Numbered from the stretch's first letter, positions 1 through 7,521 are shown. The stretch is DNA of 12,156 nt from JBKEDF01 sp047975325 (GCA_047975325.1 JBKEDF010000069.1:1-12156), one strand, 5' to 3'. The notes: generated by a model not told the origin, from the letters alone. A program made the numbers and translations.

Positions 1-1
1 G

Positions 2-187
2 CGATTATGGGCCGTCATGCACCAATGCGTGACCCACAATCGGCATTACCCAACGCAAAAGCAGTTCGCAGATGCTATCCTCAGGTTTTTCCATGAAACC
101 ATCCCGAACAAATGGAAATCCTTCCGAAGCCAGGTCACCGACAACTTCAGGGTCCTAAACCATCAGGAATTTCGGGTTTTGCAGTAA
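2..187 (+). CDS. IS630-family transposase, C-terminal part (5' end outside window)
   Basis: An open frame enters from the left edge and runs 61 codons to TAA at 185-187. It contains the segments VMHQCVTHNRHYPTQKQFAD and FFHETIPNKW, then SQVTDNFRVLNHQEFRVL near the end. This matches the conserved C-terminal tail of IS630/Tc1-mariner-like DDE transposases (recognised from family knowledge, not from a search). The catalytic DDE domain would lie upstream of the window, so it cannot be told whether the element is intact. The frame has no internal stop or shift. IS630 elements end shortly after the transposase stop and insert at TA, so the right end of the element probably lies within a few tens of bases of 187, perhaps near the GGCGGTATA at 190-198; this is inference. 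The element sits just downstream of rpoH, in convergent orientation to it. Confidence 0.8.
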   Translation, partial: RLWAVMHQCVTHNRHYPTQKQFADAILRFFHETIPNKWKSFRSQVTDNFRVLNHQEFRVLQ

Positions 188-274
188 GGGCGGTATAACA
201 CCGGCCTGGGTGAGGAGATTGCAGCACTGGAAACCTTCCTCGCCCGGAGGTCGGAAGGTTAGGAGGAAAGGTCG

Positions 275-325
275 GTTACGGCCTGACGACTTTGTTTTGA
301 TCCTCTTGTCAGGCCATAACTTTTT
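275..325. terminator. 13-bp hairpin with adjacent T run, candidate terminator
   Basis: GTTACGGCCTGAC (275-287) and GTCAGGCCATAAC (308-320) form a 13-bp inverted repeat around a 20-nt loop. The plus strand continues into TTTTT (321-325) and then GATTTT. As plus-strand RNA there is one C-A mismatch. As minus-strand RNA the same position is a G-U pair, so the stem is complete in the direction of the rpoH transcript. The T run favours the plus strand (transposase) and the pairing favours the minus strand (rpoH). It may act in both directions or be part of the IS end. Confidence 0.4.
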
Positions 326-344
326 GATTTTACGCTGATACTGC

Positions 345-367
345 GCAAATTTGATGATCAAATCTGC
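345..367. repeat. 23-bp near-perfect palindrome downstream of rpoH
   Basis: ATTTGAT (349-355), a central G (356) and ATCAAAT (357-363) form a perfect 15-bp dyad. After one mismatched pair (348/364) it is extended by GCA/TGC (345-347 and 365-367). No T run follows on either strand, so a terminator is unlikely. A protein-binding site or a mobile-element end are alternatives. It lies 23 bp past the rpoH stop codon. Confidence 0.45.
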
Positions 368-389
368 TTCCGTCAGCTATACATAAGGA

Positions 390-1286
390 TCAGGCTGGAA
401 CGGCCATGCCCTTTTCCCTGGCCAGTTCGCGCATCTTGCCCTGGATCTTTTCAAAGGCACGGACCTCGATCTGGCGGATACGTTCACGGCTGACATCATA
501 GACTTCGGAAAGTTCTTCCAGGGTCACCGGCGTTTCATTCAGCCGACGCTGCACGAGGATATCCTTTTCGCGGTTGTTCAGAACCGACATCGCCTCCTCC
601 AGCATGGCGCGGCGAGCCTCAAGTTCATCCTTTTCGGCATAATCGGCGGCCTGATCGCTATCTTCATCTTCCAGCCAGTCCTGCCATTGCGAACCACCGC
701 CATCATCGGCGCCAACCATCACGTTGAGCGAGGCATCGCTGCCCGAAAGGCGGCGGTTCATCTGGACGACCTCATCCTCGGTCACATTCAGGTCGCGCGC
801 GATACGAGCCACGTTTTCGGGCCGAAGATCACCGTCTTCCAACGCACCAAGCTTGGCCTTGGCCTTGCGCAAATTGAAAAACAGCTTCTTTTGCGCTGAG
901 GTCGTACCCAGTTTCACCAGGCTCCATGATCGCAGGATATATTCCTGAATCGAGGCACGGATCCACCACATTGCATAGGTCGCCAGGCGAAAACCCTTTT
1001 CCGGGTCAAACCGCTTCACTGCCTGCATCAGGCCGACATTGGCCTCTGAAATGACCTCCGCCTGCGGCAGGCCATAACCGCGATACCCCATCGCGATCTT
1101 CGCCGCGAGACGCAGATGCGAGGTGACAAGCTGATGCGCAGCCCCGGTATCCTCATGATCAACCCAGCGCTTGGCCAGCATATACTCCTCTTCCGGTTCC
1201 AGAAGCGGGAATTTCCGGATTTCCTGCATATAGCGGTTCAGCCCCTGTTCGGGGCTCGGGGCGGGTAAATTTGCATAACTACTCAT
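390..1286 (-). CDS. rpoH: RNA polymerase sigma-32 (heat-shock) factor
   Basis: This 298-residue protein is a group 3 sigma factor that directs RNA polymerase to heat-shock promoters (chaperones, proteases). Region 2 is seen at about residues 50-120, with the core-binding and -10-recognition helices around EANVGLMQAVKRFDPEKGF and TYAMWWIRASIQEYIL. The RpoH box that separates sigma-32 from other sigma-70 members is present at about 132-140 (QKKLFFNLR). Region 4.2 forms a helix-turn-helix at about 254-285 (VTLEELSEVYDVSRERIRQI). Length matches the family. The start is supported by an AAGGAGG Shine-Dalgarno sequence a few bases upstream of ATG 1286. rluD lies upstream on the same strand, 227 bp away. 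Rhodobacterales often carry two RpoH paralogues (family knowledge); which one this is cannot be settled here, though the intact RpoH box suggests the RpoHI type. Confidence 0.95.
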   Translation of the reverse strand: MSSYANLPAPSPEQGLNRYMQEIRKFPLLEPEEEYMLAKRWVDHEDTGAAHQLVTSHLRLAAKIAMGYRGYGLPQAEVISEANVGLMQAVKRFDPEKGFRLATYAMWWIRASIQEYILRSWSLVKLGTTSAQKKLFFNLRKAKAKLGALEDGDLRPENVARIARDLNVTEDEVVQMNRRLSGSDASLNVMVGADDGGGSQWQDWLEDEDSDQAADYAEKDELEARRAMLEEAMSVLNNREKDILVQRRLNETPVTLEELSEVYDVSRERIRQIEVRAFEKIQGKMRELAREKGMAVPA

Positions 1287-1513
1287 TTCACTGTCCTCCT
1301 TCCCCTGTTTGCAATCTCTGCAGCCCGGGGGAACGGCCGGTTAGGGTGTTCCGGCATGCATTGCCTCGGCAAGCTTACCGTCCCTTTCTGAACGAAAGAT
1401 GGCGGCTGTTCCGTCGCAAAAACAGTCTGACGTAACGTTGCTCACAATTATGTCAGCGTTTGTGACACATTCAGGGGGCAAGTTCGGGCATTTTCGACCC
1501 AAACACGGGGGGG
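1287..1513 (-). promoter_or_regulatory. rpoH upstream region, promoter not resolved
   Basis: This 227-bp gap between rluD and rpoH should hold the rpoH promoter and leader. I see a CATAAT hexamer on the minus strand at 1452-1447, five of six matches to a -10 box, but no good -35 at the right distance. No clear rluD terminator was found. Short inverted repeats occur around 1352-1366, such as GGCA-N5-TGCC. A long leader before rpoH would allow translational or temperature control, but I could not draw a convincing thermosensor fold by eye. Confidence 0.3.
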
Positions 1514-2548
1514 TCATTCCCCACGCAACGCGGCGATCAACACCTCCATATCTGGCGGAACGGGGGCCTCGAAGGCCAGTTTTTCGCCGCTTACCGGATG
1601 ATCGAAACCAAGCGTTGCAGCATGAAGCGCCTGTCGGGAAAAGCGTTCCGCCGCGTTGATGCCATCGGAACCCAAGGCCCGGGCCGCCAGCCGCCGGCGC
1701 CCACCATAGACCGGATCACCGATCAACCCATGTCCCGCATAGGCCATATGCACCCGGATCTGATGAGTTCGTCCGGTTTCAAGCCTGCACTCCACCAGAG
1801 CCGCCGCCGCAGGGCTGCCAAAACCTTCCAGAACCCTTGCGCGGGTAACGGCACGCCGCCCAAGCCCATCGAAATAAACCGCCTGCCGTTGCCTGTCCGT
1901 GCGGTGCCGGGCAAGCCCGGTGCGGATACACAGGATACCACCCGGTTCAAAACCAACCCCGCGAAGGCCGCGCAATCGCGGATCGGCGGCATCGGGCAGG
2001 CCGTAGGTCACTGCAAGATAACGACGTTGGGCGCTATGGGATTCAAATTGCGCGGCAAGGCCGTGATGCGCGCGATCCGACTTGGCCACCACCAGAAGGC
2101 CGCTGGTATCCTTGTCGATCCGGTGAACGATTCCGGGCCGCATTTCCCCGCCCACCCCCGAAAGCCTGCCGCCGAAATGATGCAGCAGCGCATTGACCAA
2201 TGTACCCGACGGGGATCCCGGCGCAGGATGGACCACCATTCCGGCGGGCTTGTCTATCACGATCAGGTCGTCATCTTCCCATATCACGCAAAGCGGGATG
2301 TCCTCCGGCCGGGTATCAACCTCCGCCGGGGGGACGAGGAGCAGCGCATAGGCCTGCCCTTCGGTAACCTTCGCACGTGGATCCGTGACGACTTCGCCTT
2401 TCAGGCTGACCATGCCGTCGGCAATCATCCGCGCCAGGCGCGACCGGGACAGTGCCGCTTTCTCTGGCACATCGCGGGCCAGCGCCTTATCAAGACGGTT
2501 CGGGGGTGCCTCCCCGATGGTCACGACAAGGGTGGAAAGCTCCGGCAT
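1514..2548 (-). CDS. rluD: 23S rRNA pseudouridine synthase, RluD/RluA family
   Basis: This 344-residue enzyme isomerises uridine to pseudouridine; RluD modifies helix 69 of 23S rRNA (positions 1911/1915/1917 in E. coli). An S4-like RNA-binding domain covers about residues 17-75 (RLDKAL, SRSRLARMIADG). The catalytic domain carries IDKPAGMVVHP at about 98-108 and the signature HRIDKDTSGLLVVAK, with catalytic Asp145. Downstream the typical ETGRTHQIRVHM (about 257-268) and IGDPVYGG (about 276-283) are seen. The frame stays open a further 92 codons upstream, but I place the start at ATG 2548. The S4 domain then begins about 17 residues in, and GGAG lies 8 nt upstream. The upstream extension is antisense to the divergent membrane-protein gene. 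That gene starts at 2547, so the two start codons overlap by two bases. Confidence 0.92.
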   Translation of the reverse strand: MPELSTLVVTIGEAPPNRLDKALARDVPEKAALSRSRLARMIADGMVSLKGEVVTDPRAKVTEGQAYALLLVPPAEVDTRPEDIPLCVIWEDDDLIVIDKPAGMVVHPAPGSPSGTLVNALLHHFGGRLSGVGGEMRPGIVHRIDKDTSGLLVVAKSDRAHHGLAAQFESHSAQRRYLAVTYGLPDAADPRLRGLRGVGFEPGGILCIRTGLARHRTDRQRQAVYFDGLGRRAVTRARVLEGFGSPAAAALVECRLETGRTHQIRVHMAYAGHGLIGDPVYGGRRRLAARALGSDGINAAERFSRQALHAATLGFDHPVSGEKLAFEAPVPPDMEVLIAALRGE

Positions 2549-2858
2549 GGGACAGGCTCCGCAAGAAGAGATCGGGCTTCCGCCCGGGCTGCGTTTCCTC
2601 AGGACACTCGTGATCATACTCACGTTCACCCTGATTATCGGCGTGATAACCATGGTTGCGGTCTTTGTCACCCGCATGCCGAAGGCTTCTGCCCCGCTGC
2701 CCACCCTGCCGGATGCCGTAACATTGCCCGATGGTGCAAACCCACGCGCCATTACCTTTGGCGAAGGCTGGCTGGCCGTGGCAACCACCGATAACCGGCT
2801 GCTGATCTTTGCACCGGATGGCACGTTGCTGCAGGAAGTGCAGATCGAGACGCGCTGA
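2547..2858 (+). CDS. small one-helix membrane protein, DUF6476-like
   Basis: This 103-residue protein has a short cytoplasmic N-terminus, one strongly hydrophobic segment at about residues 17-42 (FLRTLVIILTFTLIIGVITM) and a C-terminal part rich in beta-type sequence. That part includes PLPTLPDAVTLPDGA and WLAVATTDNRLLIFAPDGTL, resembling a single propeller-like blade. I recognise the layout as the small DUF6476-type protein often found beside rluD and rpoH in Rhodobacterales; its function is unknown. The frame is open further upstream, with an in-frame ATG at 2517. ATG 2547 is chosen because the protein then fits the family and a weak GGTGGA-like site precedes it. This start overlaps the divergent rluD start by two bases, so its promoter must lie within rluD. 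The alternative ATG would lengthen the overlap to about 30 bp. Confidence 0.75.
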   Translation: MGQAPQEEIGLPPGLRFLRTLVIILTFTLIIGVITMVAVFVTRMPKASAPLPTLPDAVTLPDGANPRAITFGEGWLAVATTDNRLLIFAPDGTLLQEVQIETR

Positions 2859-2910
2859 TTGCCGGACAGGCAGGCAGGCCATTATCTGATGGGCAGGACA
2901 AGGCCGAAGC

Positions 2911-2939
2911 TTGACAGTTCTGCCCTCCCGGCCTTTCCT
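2911..2939 (+). promoter_or_regulatory. weak candidate promoter before the sensor kinase
   Basis: A perfect -35 hexamer TTGACA is seen at 2911-2916. Seventeen bases on, the expected -10 is TTTCCT (2934-2939), a poor match. The start codon of the kinase is 27 bp further on. The -35 is striking in a GC-rich genome, but the missing -10 keeps this tentative. Confidence 0.25.
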
Positions 2940-2965
2940 GTCGCGACGACAGAGCAGGGCGGATA

Positions 2966-4771
2966 ATGCTAGGCCTCAATCCACAGGACGAAATCGCACG
3001 GCAATATGACCTGGTCTGGCATGAACGCTGGCCCCGGATCCTGCTGACAACAGTCGGTCATCTCATGGGGGCACTCTTCCTGCCGCTGTGGATCCCGATA
3101 GCCACGGCATCGGCCAATATCTTTGCCGAAATCACTTCGATGCGCCTCATGCCCGGGCTCGACCCGAGGCAGCACAGGAAACGCTATACCCTTTTCCTGA
3201 TCCTCACCTTCGTGATGGAACTGGTCTTTACGACCATCCCAGTGCTGTGCTGGCAAACCGACCTGCCCTATGCCCATGCCTTTGCCGTGGGCATGATCCT
3301 GGCCACCCTGTTGCATCTGGCCACCGTGCGTTCCCTGCATCTGCCCACCGGCCTGATCGGGATCGCCGGGGTCGCCCTGCCAACCCTGATCGGAAACACC
3401 TATTACTGGCTTCAGCGCGATGAAATGACGGGCCTTCTGATGTCCACCATCGGCATCTTCACGGCAATGAGCTATGCTGCGGTTGCAATCCAGTCAAACA
3501 ACCGGCTGCAAAAGGAAAATGCCGAGGTTCGGGTTGCAGCACAGGCGGCCGAACGCACCAAAAGCCGCTTTCTGGCACAGATGAGCCATGAATTGCGCAC
3601 GCCGCTGAATGCCATCCTGGGAATGGGCCATGCGGAAATGCGCCGCAACCGGGATGGGGTAAGCCAGCAACGGTTGAGCGTCCTCATGGCCTCGGCGGAG
3701 GGGCTTGCGACCATTCTCGACGATATCCTGGACCTTTCCGCAATTGAGGAAGGACGGATGCCGATCCGACGGGTCCCTGTTATTCCACGTCAGGAAATCC
3801 TTGCCACATTGGCCCTGTTTCAACCCGGCGCCGATGAGGCGGGGCTAGGTCTGGCGAATGATCTGGACAGGTCTTTGATATATCCGGCGATGCTTGATCC
3901 GCAACGGCTGCGGCAATGCCTGTCCAATCTGCTTTCCAACGCCTTGAAATATACCTCGGAAGGGGAGGTTCGCCTGACCGCAAGGCTGATCATGGCCGAT
4001 GACCCGGAACAGGACCCCACGCTTGAAATCGACATTGCGGATACTGGCAGCGGCATTCCCACCCATCTGCTTGACCTCATATTTCAGCCATTTGCCCAAT
4101 CCCCCGATCTGCCCCGTCCCGTGCAGGGCGGCCCGGCCACCGAAAAGCGGAAAAGCAACGGGCTTGGCCTTTCGATCAGCCGCGCCCTGGCACGGCAGAT
4201 GGGCGGGGATCTGGTCATTCTGGAAAGTAAGGTCGCCGATAGCACGAATGACAACCGAACCGGCACGACCTTCCGGCTTCATCTGGCCATGCCGACGGCC
4301 CCGCGTGACAGTGTTACCATCCCGCCTGTCGCCGCCACCGCAACAAAACCTCCGGCGGCGGGAACAAGTGCTGCCGCCGGGCTTTCCATTCTGGTGGTGG
4401 ACGATATCGCCACCAACCGGCTGGTTGCCTCAACCTATCTGCGCATGCTGGGTGCCAATACGATCGAGGCCGAAAGCGGTGCCGAGGCACTTGAACGGCT
4501 CGCGGGGGGCAAGATCGATCTGGTCCTGCTCGACATGAACATGCCCGGCATGAACGGTGAGGAAACGCTGCGCCGCATCCGGGCACTTCCCGGGGGGGAG
4601 GGAACGGCCGTCATAGCCATGACGGCAGATGCACTGAGTGAACATCGCGACCGTTATCTTGCAAGCGGGATGGATGGCTATATCGCCAAGCCACTGCATC
4701 CTTCACGCATGGAAGTCGAGATCGCCGCAGCGCTTAACCGCCATCAGAGCGGGGCAACCGAGGCTACGTGA
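2966..4771 (+). CDS. membrane hybrid sensor histidine kinase with receiver domain
   Basis: This 601-residue protein joins an integral membrane sensor, a kinase core and a receiver. About five hydrophobic segments cover residues 24-50, 73-95, 103-120, 126-148 and 155-176. A short coiled linker (about 177-200) leads to the dimerisation domain, whose H-box FLAQMSHELRTPLNAILGMG puts the phosphorylated His at 208. The ATPase domain has an N-box with Asn325 (SNLLSNALKYT), a G1 box DTGSGIP (from Asp359) and a G2 box NGLGLS (398-403). After a Pro/Ala-rich linker (about 450-472) the receiver shows Asp479/Asp480, phospho-acceptor Asp523 (LLDMNMPGMNG), Thr553 and Lys575. All catalytic residues are present, so it should be active. 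No response regulator or Hpt protein lies nearby, so target and signal are unknown; the sensor region matches no named domain I can identify. A modest AGGGCGG site precedes ATG 2966. The stop is only 18 bp from the convergent stop of quiC. Confidence 0.9.
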   Translation: MLGLNPQDEIARQYDLVWHERWPRILLTTVGHLMGALFLPLWIPIATASANIFAEITSMRLMPGLDPRQHRKRYTLFLILTFVMELVFTTIPVLCWQTDLPYAHAFAVGMILATLLHLATVRSLHLPTGLIGIAGVALPTLIGNTYYWLQRDEMTGLLMSTIGIFTAMSYAAVAIQSNNRLQKENAEVRVAAQAAERTKSRFLAQMSHELRTPLNAILGMGHAEMRRNRDGVSQQRLSVLMASAEGLATILDDILDLSAIEEGRMPIRRVPVIPRQEILATLALFQPGADEAGLGLANDLDRSLIYPAMLDPQRLRQCLSNLLSNALKYTSEGEVRLTARLIMADDPEQDPTLEIDIADTGSGIPTHLLDLIFQPFAQSPDLPRPVQGGPATEKRKSNGLGLSISRALARQMGGDLVILESKVADSTNDNRTGTTFRLHLAMPTAPRDSVTIPPVAATATKPPAAGTSAAAGLSILVVDDIATNRLVASTYLRMLGANTIEAESGAEALERLAGGKIDLVLLDMNMPGMNGEETLRRIRALPGGEGTAVIAMTADALSEHRDRYLASGMDGYIAKPLHPSRMEVEIAAALNRHQSGATEAT

Positions 4772-4789
4772 CCGGCGCAAAATCCCGCC

Positions 4790-6670
4790 TCAGTAACGCG
4801 GGATACCGGCCGGGCGGGCCGCGCGCTTTTGCGCGGCAATCCGGAAGGGGGCATTGGGCGCGCCATAACCTGCATACCCCCCACGCCGTTCCACGATTTC
4901 GAAAAACATGCCATCGGGGCGCGCTGGTGAATAGAATTGCAGAAACTGGCCTGCATCATCCTCATCATAAAGGATATTCGCCGCCTTCAACCGTGCTGCA
5001 AAATCTGTCTCAAGTCCGAAACGCGCCTCCAGGTCATCATAATAGTTCGGACCGATCTGAAGCGGCACAAAGCCACGTTGGGCCATCGCCCCGGCAGTTG
5101 CGAAAATGTCCCGGCTTGCAAGCGCGATATGTTGCACGGCGGAACCGAAGCTTTCTTCCACGAAACGCCCTGCGAGGGTCCGGCGCGCCTCCGCGCCATT
5201 CAGTGTCACGCGTAATCCGCCCGAACATATTGCCTGGCTGCGCACCAGACCGTCGGGATCGATCACATCGACCATGGGCGATTTTTCCGCTTCAAAGATC
5301 GAAGTGTAAAACAACGTCCAGGACAGCATCTCATCATAGGCCATGGTCTGGCCGATATGGTCCACGGCGGTCAGACCGGCACTCGTATCCACCCCTTCAT
5401 CGAGATGAAAATCCACCTCCCAGATCCGTGAAAGATCCGGCCCATGATCAAGAAAACGGATCATTGAGCCACCAACGCCCCGGATCGCCGGGATATCCAG
5501 TTCTTCCGCACCATGGGGTTGTACATAGCTGTCGGCACGCAACGCCCGGGCCCTGTCAAACACCGCCCGCGCATCAGATACCGAAAACGCGATCTCGGAA
5601 ACCGTGGTGCCGTGATTGGCATAAGCCGCATGGGCAAACCCATCGGTTTCACGATTGACAAGGATGTTCACCCCGCCCTGCCGCCAAAGGGTTACCGACT
5701 TGGACCTGTGCGTCCCGGCGCGGTGAAAACCCATCTGCCCCAGCTGTACCTCAAGACCCGGCGCATCTTCGTCGGAGGTTGCGAATTCGATGAATTCCAC
5801 CCTTTCCACCGGCATCGGGGGCGGAAGGGGATCTCCGGATGGCTTCAGCGCCGGTTCGGCCCGCCTGACACGGTCCATCAGATGGATCAGGCTGCGATGG
5901 CCATCCTGCGCCACAAGCCGGGGCAGGCCGGACCGGAACTGGTCATTGAAGATCTCAAGCGATAGCGGCCCCTTATATCCGGTCGCCATCACGGCGCGCA
6001 GGAAACGGGTCACATCCAGGTCACCTTCCCCGGGCATATTGCGAAAGTGTCGCGACCAATAGAGCAGATCCATCGGAATCGCCGGGGCATCCGCAAGCTG
6101 GACAAAGAAGATCCGATCACCGGGAATGGCGCGGATCGTTTCGGGATCGATCCCGCGACCCAGCGTATGGAAACTGTCGAGGATCACCCCGATATTGGGG
6201 TGACCCGCACGGCGCACCACTTCCCAGGCATCCCGATGATCGTTGATATGGCGCCCCCAAGCCAGCGCCTCATAGCCGACGCGGATACCCCGCTGCGCCG
6301 CAATGTCGCCCAATTCGGCAAAGTCCTCTGCCGCGCGATCGATACCGCCCATCGTGGCCGGATGGGTGGAGGAACAAAAGAGCACAAGATCTGTACCAAG
6401 TTCGGCCATCAGGTCAAACTTGCGCTGCGCGCGGGCAAAAGCCCGGCTCCGATGCGGTTCCGGTAAGCCTTCAAAATCACGAAACGGCTGAAAAAGCGTA
6501 ATTTCCAGCCCATGATCGCGCACAATCCGGCCTGCATCGCGGGCACTGATATCAGAGGCCAGGAAGTCCTGTTCAAAAATCTCTATCCCGTCGAAGCCCG
6601 CCGCCTGTATTGCCGCAAGTTTCTCGGTAAAGCTCCCGGAAACCGAAACTGTCGCAATGGAGGTTTTCAT
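4790..6670 (-). CDS. quiC: 3-dehydroshikimate dehydratase fused to an HPPD-like domain
   Basis: This 626-residue two-domain protein should convert 3-dehydroshikimate to protocatechuate, the step that commits shikimate/quinate to aromatic catabolism. Residues 1 to about 275 form an AP-endonuclease/xylose-isomerase-like TIM barrel. Likely metal ligands are Glu134 (GYEALAWG), Asp165 with His168 (LDSFHTLG), Gln191 (FFVQLADA) and Glu239 (SLEIF). After a Pro-rich linker (about 276-288), residues about 289-610 form two VOC modules like 4-hydroxyphenylpyruvate dioxygenase. The metal triad of that fold appears intact: His438 (VDHIG), His514 (QHIAL) and Glu591 (FFEIVE). The same fusion is known from Pseudomonas QuiC-type enzymes. 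The start ATG overlaps the aroE-like stop in an ATGA motif, indicating translational coupling. It is the last gene of the operon. True HPPD activity is unlikely, because HPPDs lack the TIM barrel and the gene neighbours here are shikimate genes. A GC-rich 7-bp hairpin (4818-4837) lies in its last codons. Confidence 0.9.
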   Translation of the reverse strand: MKTSIATVSVSGSFTEKLAAIQAAGFDGIEIFEQDFLASDISARDAGRIVRDHGLEITLFQPFRDFEGLPEPHRSRAFARAQRKFDLMAELGTDLVLFCSSTHPATMGGIDRAAEDFAELGDIAAQRGIRVGYEALAWGRHINDHRDAWEVVRRAGHPNIGVILDSFHTLGRGIDPETIRAIPGDRIFFVQLADAPAIPMDLLYWSRHFRNMPGEGDLDVTRFLRAVMATGYKGPLSLEIFNDQFRSGLPRLVAQDGHRSLIHLMDRVRRAEPALKPSGDPLPPPMPVERVEFIEFATSDEDAPGLEVQLGQMGFHRAGTHRSKSVTLWRQGGVNILVNRETDGFAHAAYANHGTTVSEIAFSVSDARAVFDRARALRADSYVQPHGAEELDIPAIRGVGGSMIRFLDHGPDLSRIWEVDFHLDEGVDTSAGLTAVDHIGQTMAYDEMLSWTLFYTSIFEAEKSPMVDVIDPDGLVRSQAICSGGLRVTLNGAEARRTLAGRFVEESFGSAVQHIALASRDIFATAGAMAQRGFVPLQIGPNYYDDLEARFGLETDFAARLKAANILYDEDDAGQFLQFYSPARPDGMFFEIVERRGGYAGYGAPNAPFRIAAQKRAARPAGIPRY

Positions 6671-7518
6671 GCCTCGACCTCCTCTCCTGCCTCCAGGTCG
6701 GCACGCAGCCGCACCTCATCAAGCGGCAGGCCGGTAAAGATTGCCCAGGCATCGACACCCTGACCCAAGAAAAGTTCGTATCCGGTGATCACGGCAAGCC
6801 CCTCGGCTGCCGCATCCTGCAGGAAAGGCGTGTCGATGGGGGTGTAAACCGCATCGAAAACCCATTCCGCCCCGGCCATTGCAGTACGCGGCAGTGGCGT
6901 GCCACCATATCCGACCATCCCCACCGGCGTACAATTGATCAGCCCCTTTGCCCCGGTCGCGCCGGCTGTGGCCTCGCTGCCAGCGCGGGCCACCAAACCA
7001 GGGCGTGCAGCAATGAGCGCGGCGCAAAGCGCCTCGGCCTTGGGCAGGTCATGATCGATAATCCGGATTTCCGGCGCACCAAGCGCCACGAGGCCGAAAG
7101 CCACGGCCTTGCCAACTCCGCCCGCGCCAATCATGCAAGTCACGCCCGGATCCACCTGTCCCCGCACCCGGCGGTAGGCCGCAATGAAACCGGTATAATC
7201 GGTATTGAAACCATGCGGCCCGTCATCATCGAAAATGACCGTATTCACCGCGCCGATGGCCCGCACCAGCGGATCATCGATAGCCACCCTGGCAGCGGCG
7301 CGTTCCTTATAGGGATAGGTGACATTCACCCCCCGATATCCGGCCGCCTCAAGCCCCGCAAAGAGGGGGTCGAATTCGACCTCCTCCTCTTTCGGGATCA
7401 GCCGGTCATATTGCACCGCAACCCCGTTTTGCCTTCCGGCCAGCCGATGCAGGCGCGGCGCCTGGGATTTGGCGATATTATCGCCGACAAGACCAAGTTT
7501 CAGGGGTGCGGTGGTCAT
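6667..7518 (-). CDS. aroE: shikimate/quinate 5-dehydrogenase family (AroE-like), probably catabolic
   Basis: This 283-residue protein belongs to the shikimate dehydrogenase family, which interconverts shikimate and 3-dehydroshikimate (or quinate and 3-dehydroquinate). Family residues visible are the substrate loop AKSQAP (16-21, where AroE usually has a Ser-x-Ser motif), catalytic Lys71 in NVTYPYKE, Asn92 (AVNTV) and Asp107 (GFNTDYTG). The Rossmann fold has GAGGVGKA (131-138), and INCTPVGM (194-201) and a GQG near 252-254 follow. After the second strand it reads IIDHD (153-157), an acidic residue where NADP-dependent AroE has Asn-Arg-Thr. This suggests preference for NAD and so an oxidative, catabolic role (inference). 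It starts 3 nt after the tctA stop, preceded by GAAAGG, and its stop overlaps the quiC start by 4 nt. Position in a transporter-quiC operon argues against a biosynthetic housekeeping aroE. Whether shikimate or quinate is preferred cannot be decided from sequence. Confidence 0.85.
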   Translation of the reverse strand: MTTAPLKLGLVGDNIAKSQAPRLHRLAGRQNGVAVQYDRLIPKEEEVEFDPLFAGLEAAGYRGVNVTYPYKERAAARVAIDDPLVRAIGAVNTVIFDDDGPHGFNTDYTGFIAAYRRVRGQVDPGVTCMIGAGGVGKAVAFGLVALGAPEIRIIDHDLPKAEALCAALIAARPGLVARAGSEATAGATGAKGLINCTPVGMVGYGGTPLPRTAMAGAEWVFDAVYTPIDTPFLQDAAAEGLAVITGYELFLGQGVDAWAIFTGLPLDEVRLRADLEAGEEVEA

Positions 7519-7521
7519 GCT

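Larger units (their letters stand above)
188..389. other. non-coding gap between the IS630 end and rpoH
   Basis: No convincing gene lies here. A possible minus-strand frame covering 155-361 is rejected because it overlaps the transposase end and resembles no family I recognise. The stretch holds three dyad structures: AACCTTCC/GGAAGGTT at 232-239 and 253-260, a 13-bp hairpin at 275-320 and a palindrome at 345-367. The right end of the IS630 element should lie in its first part. The remainder is the 3' flank of rpoH. Confidence 0.6.

Noticed and set aside
155..361. 68-codon minus-strand open frame downstream of rpoH
   Set aside because: It overlaps the end of the transposase frame, shows no family resemblance and crosses two inverted repeats; probably chance.
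1598..2794. 398-codon plus-strand open frame opposite rluD
   Set aside because: It is the antisense shadow of a well-recognised pseudouridine synthase, with low-complexity Arg/His/Pro-rich sequence typical of shadows in GC-rich DNA.
4818..4837. GCCGCGC-N6-GCGCGGC hairpin considered as the quiC terminator
   Set aside because: It lies inside the last codons of quiC and no T run follows on the minus strand.
4768..5658. 296-codon plus-strand open frame opposite quiC
   Set aside because: Antisense to conserved QuiC sequence, with Arg/Pro/His-rich composition and no domain.
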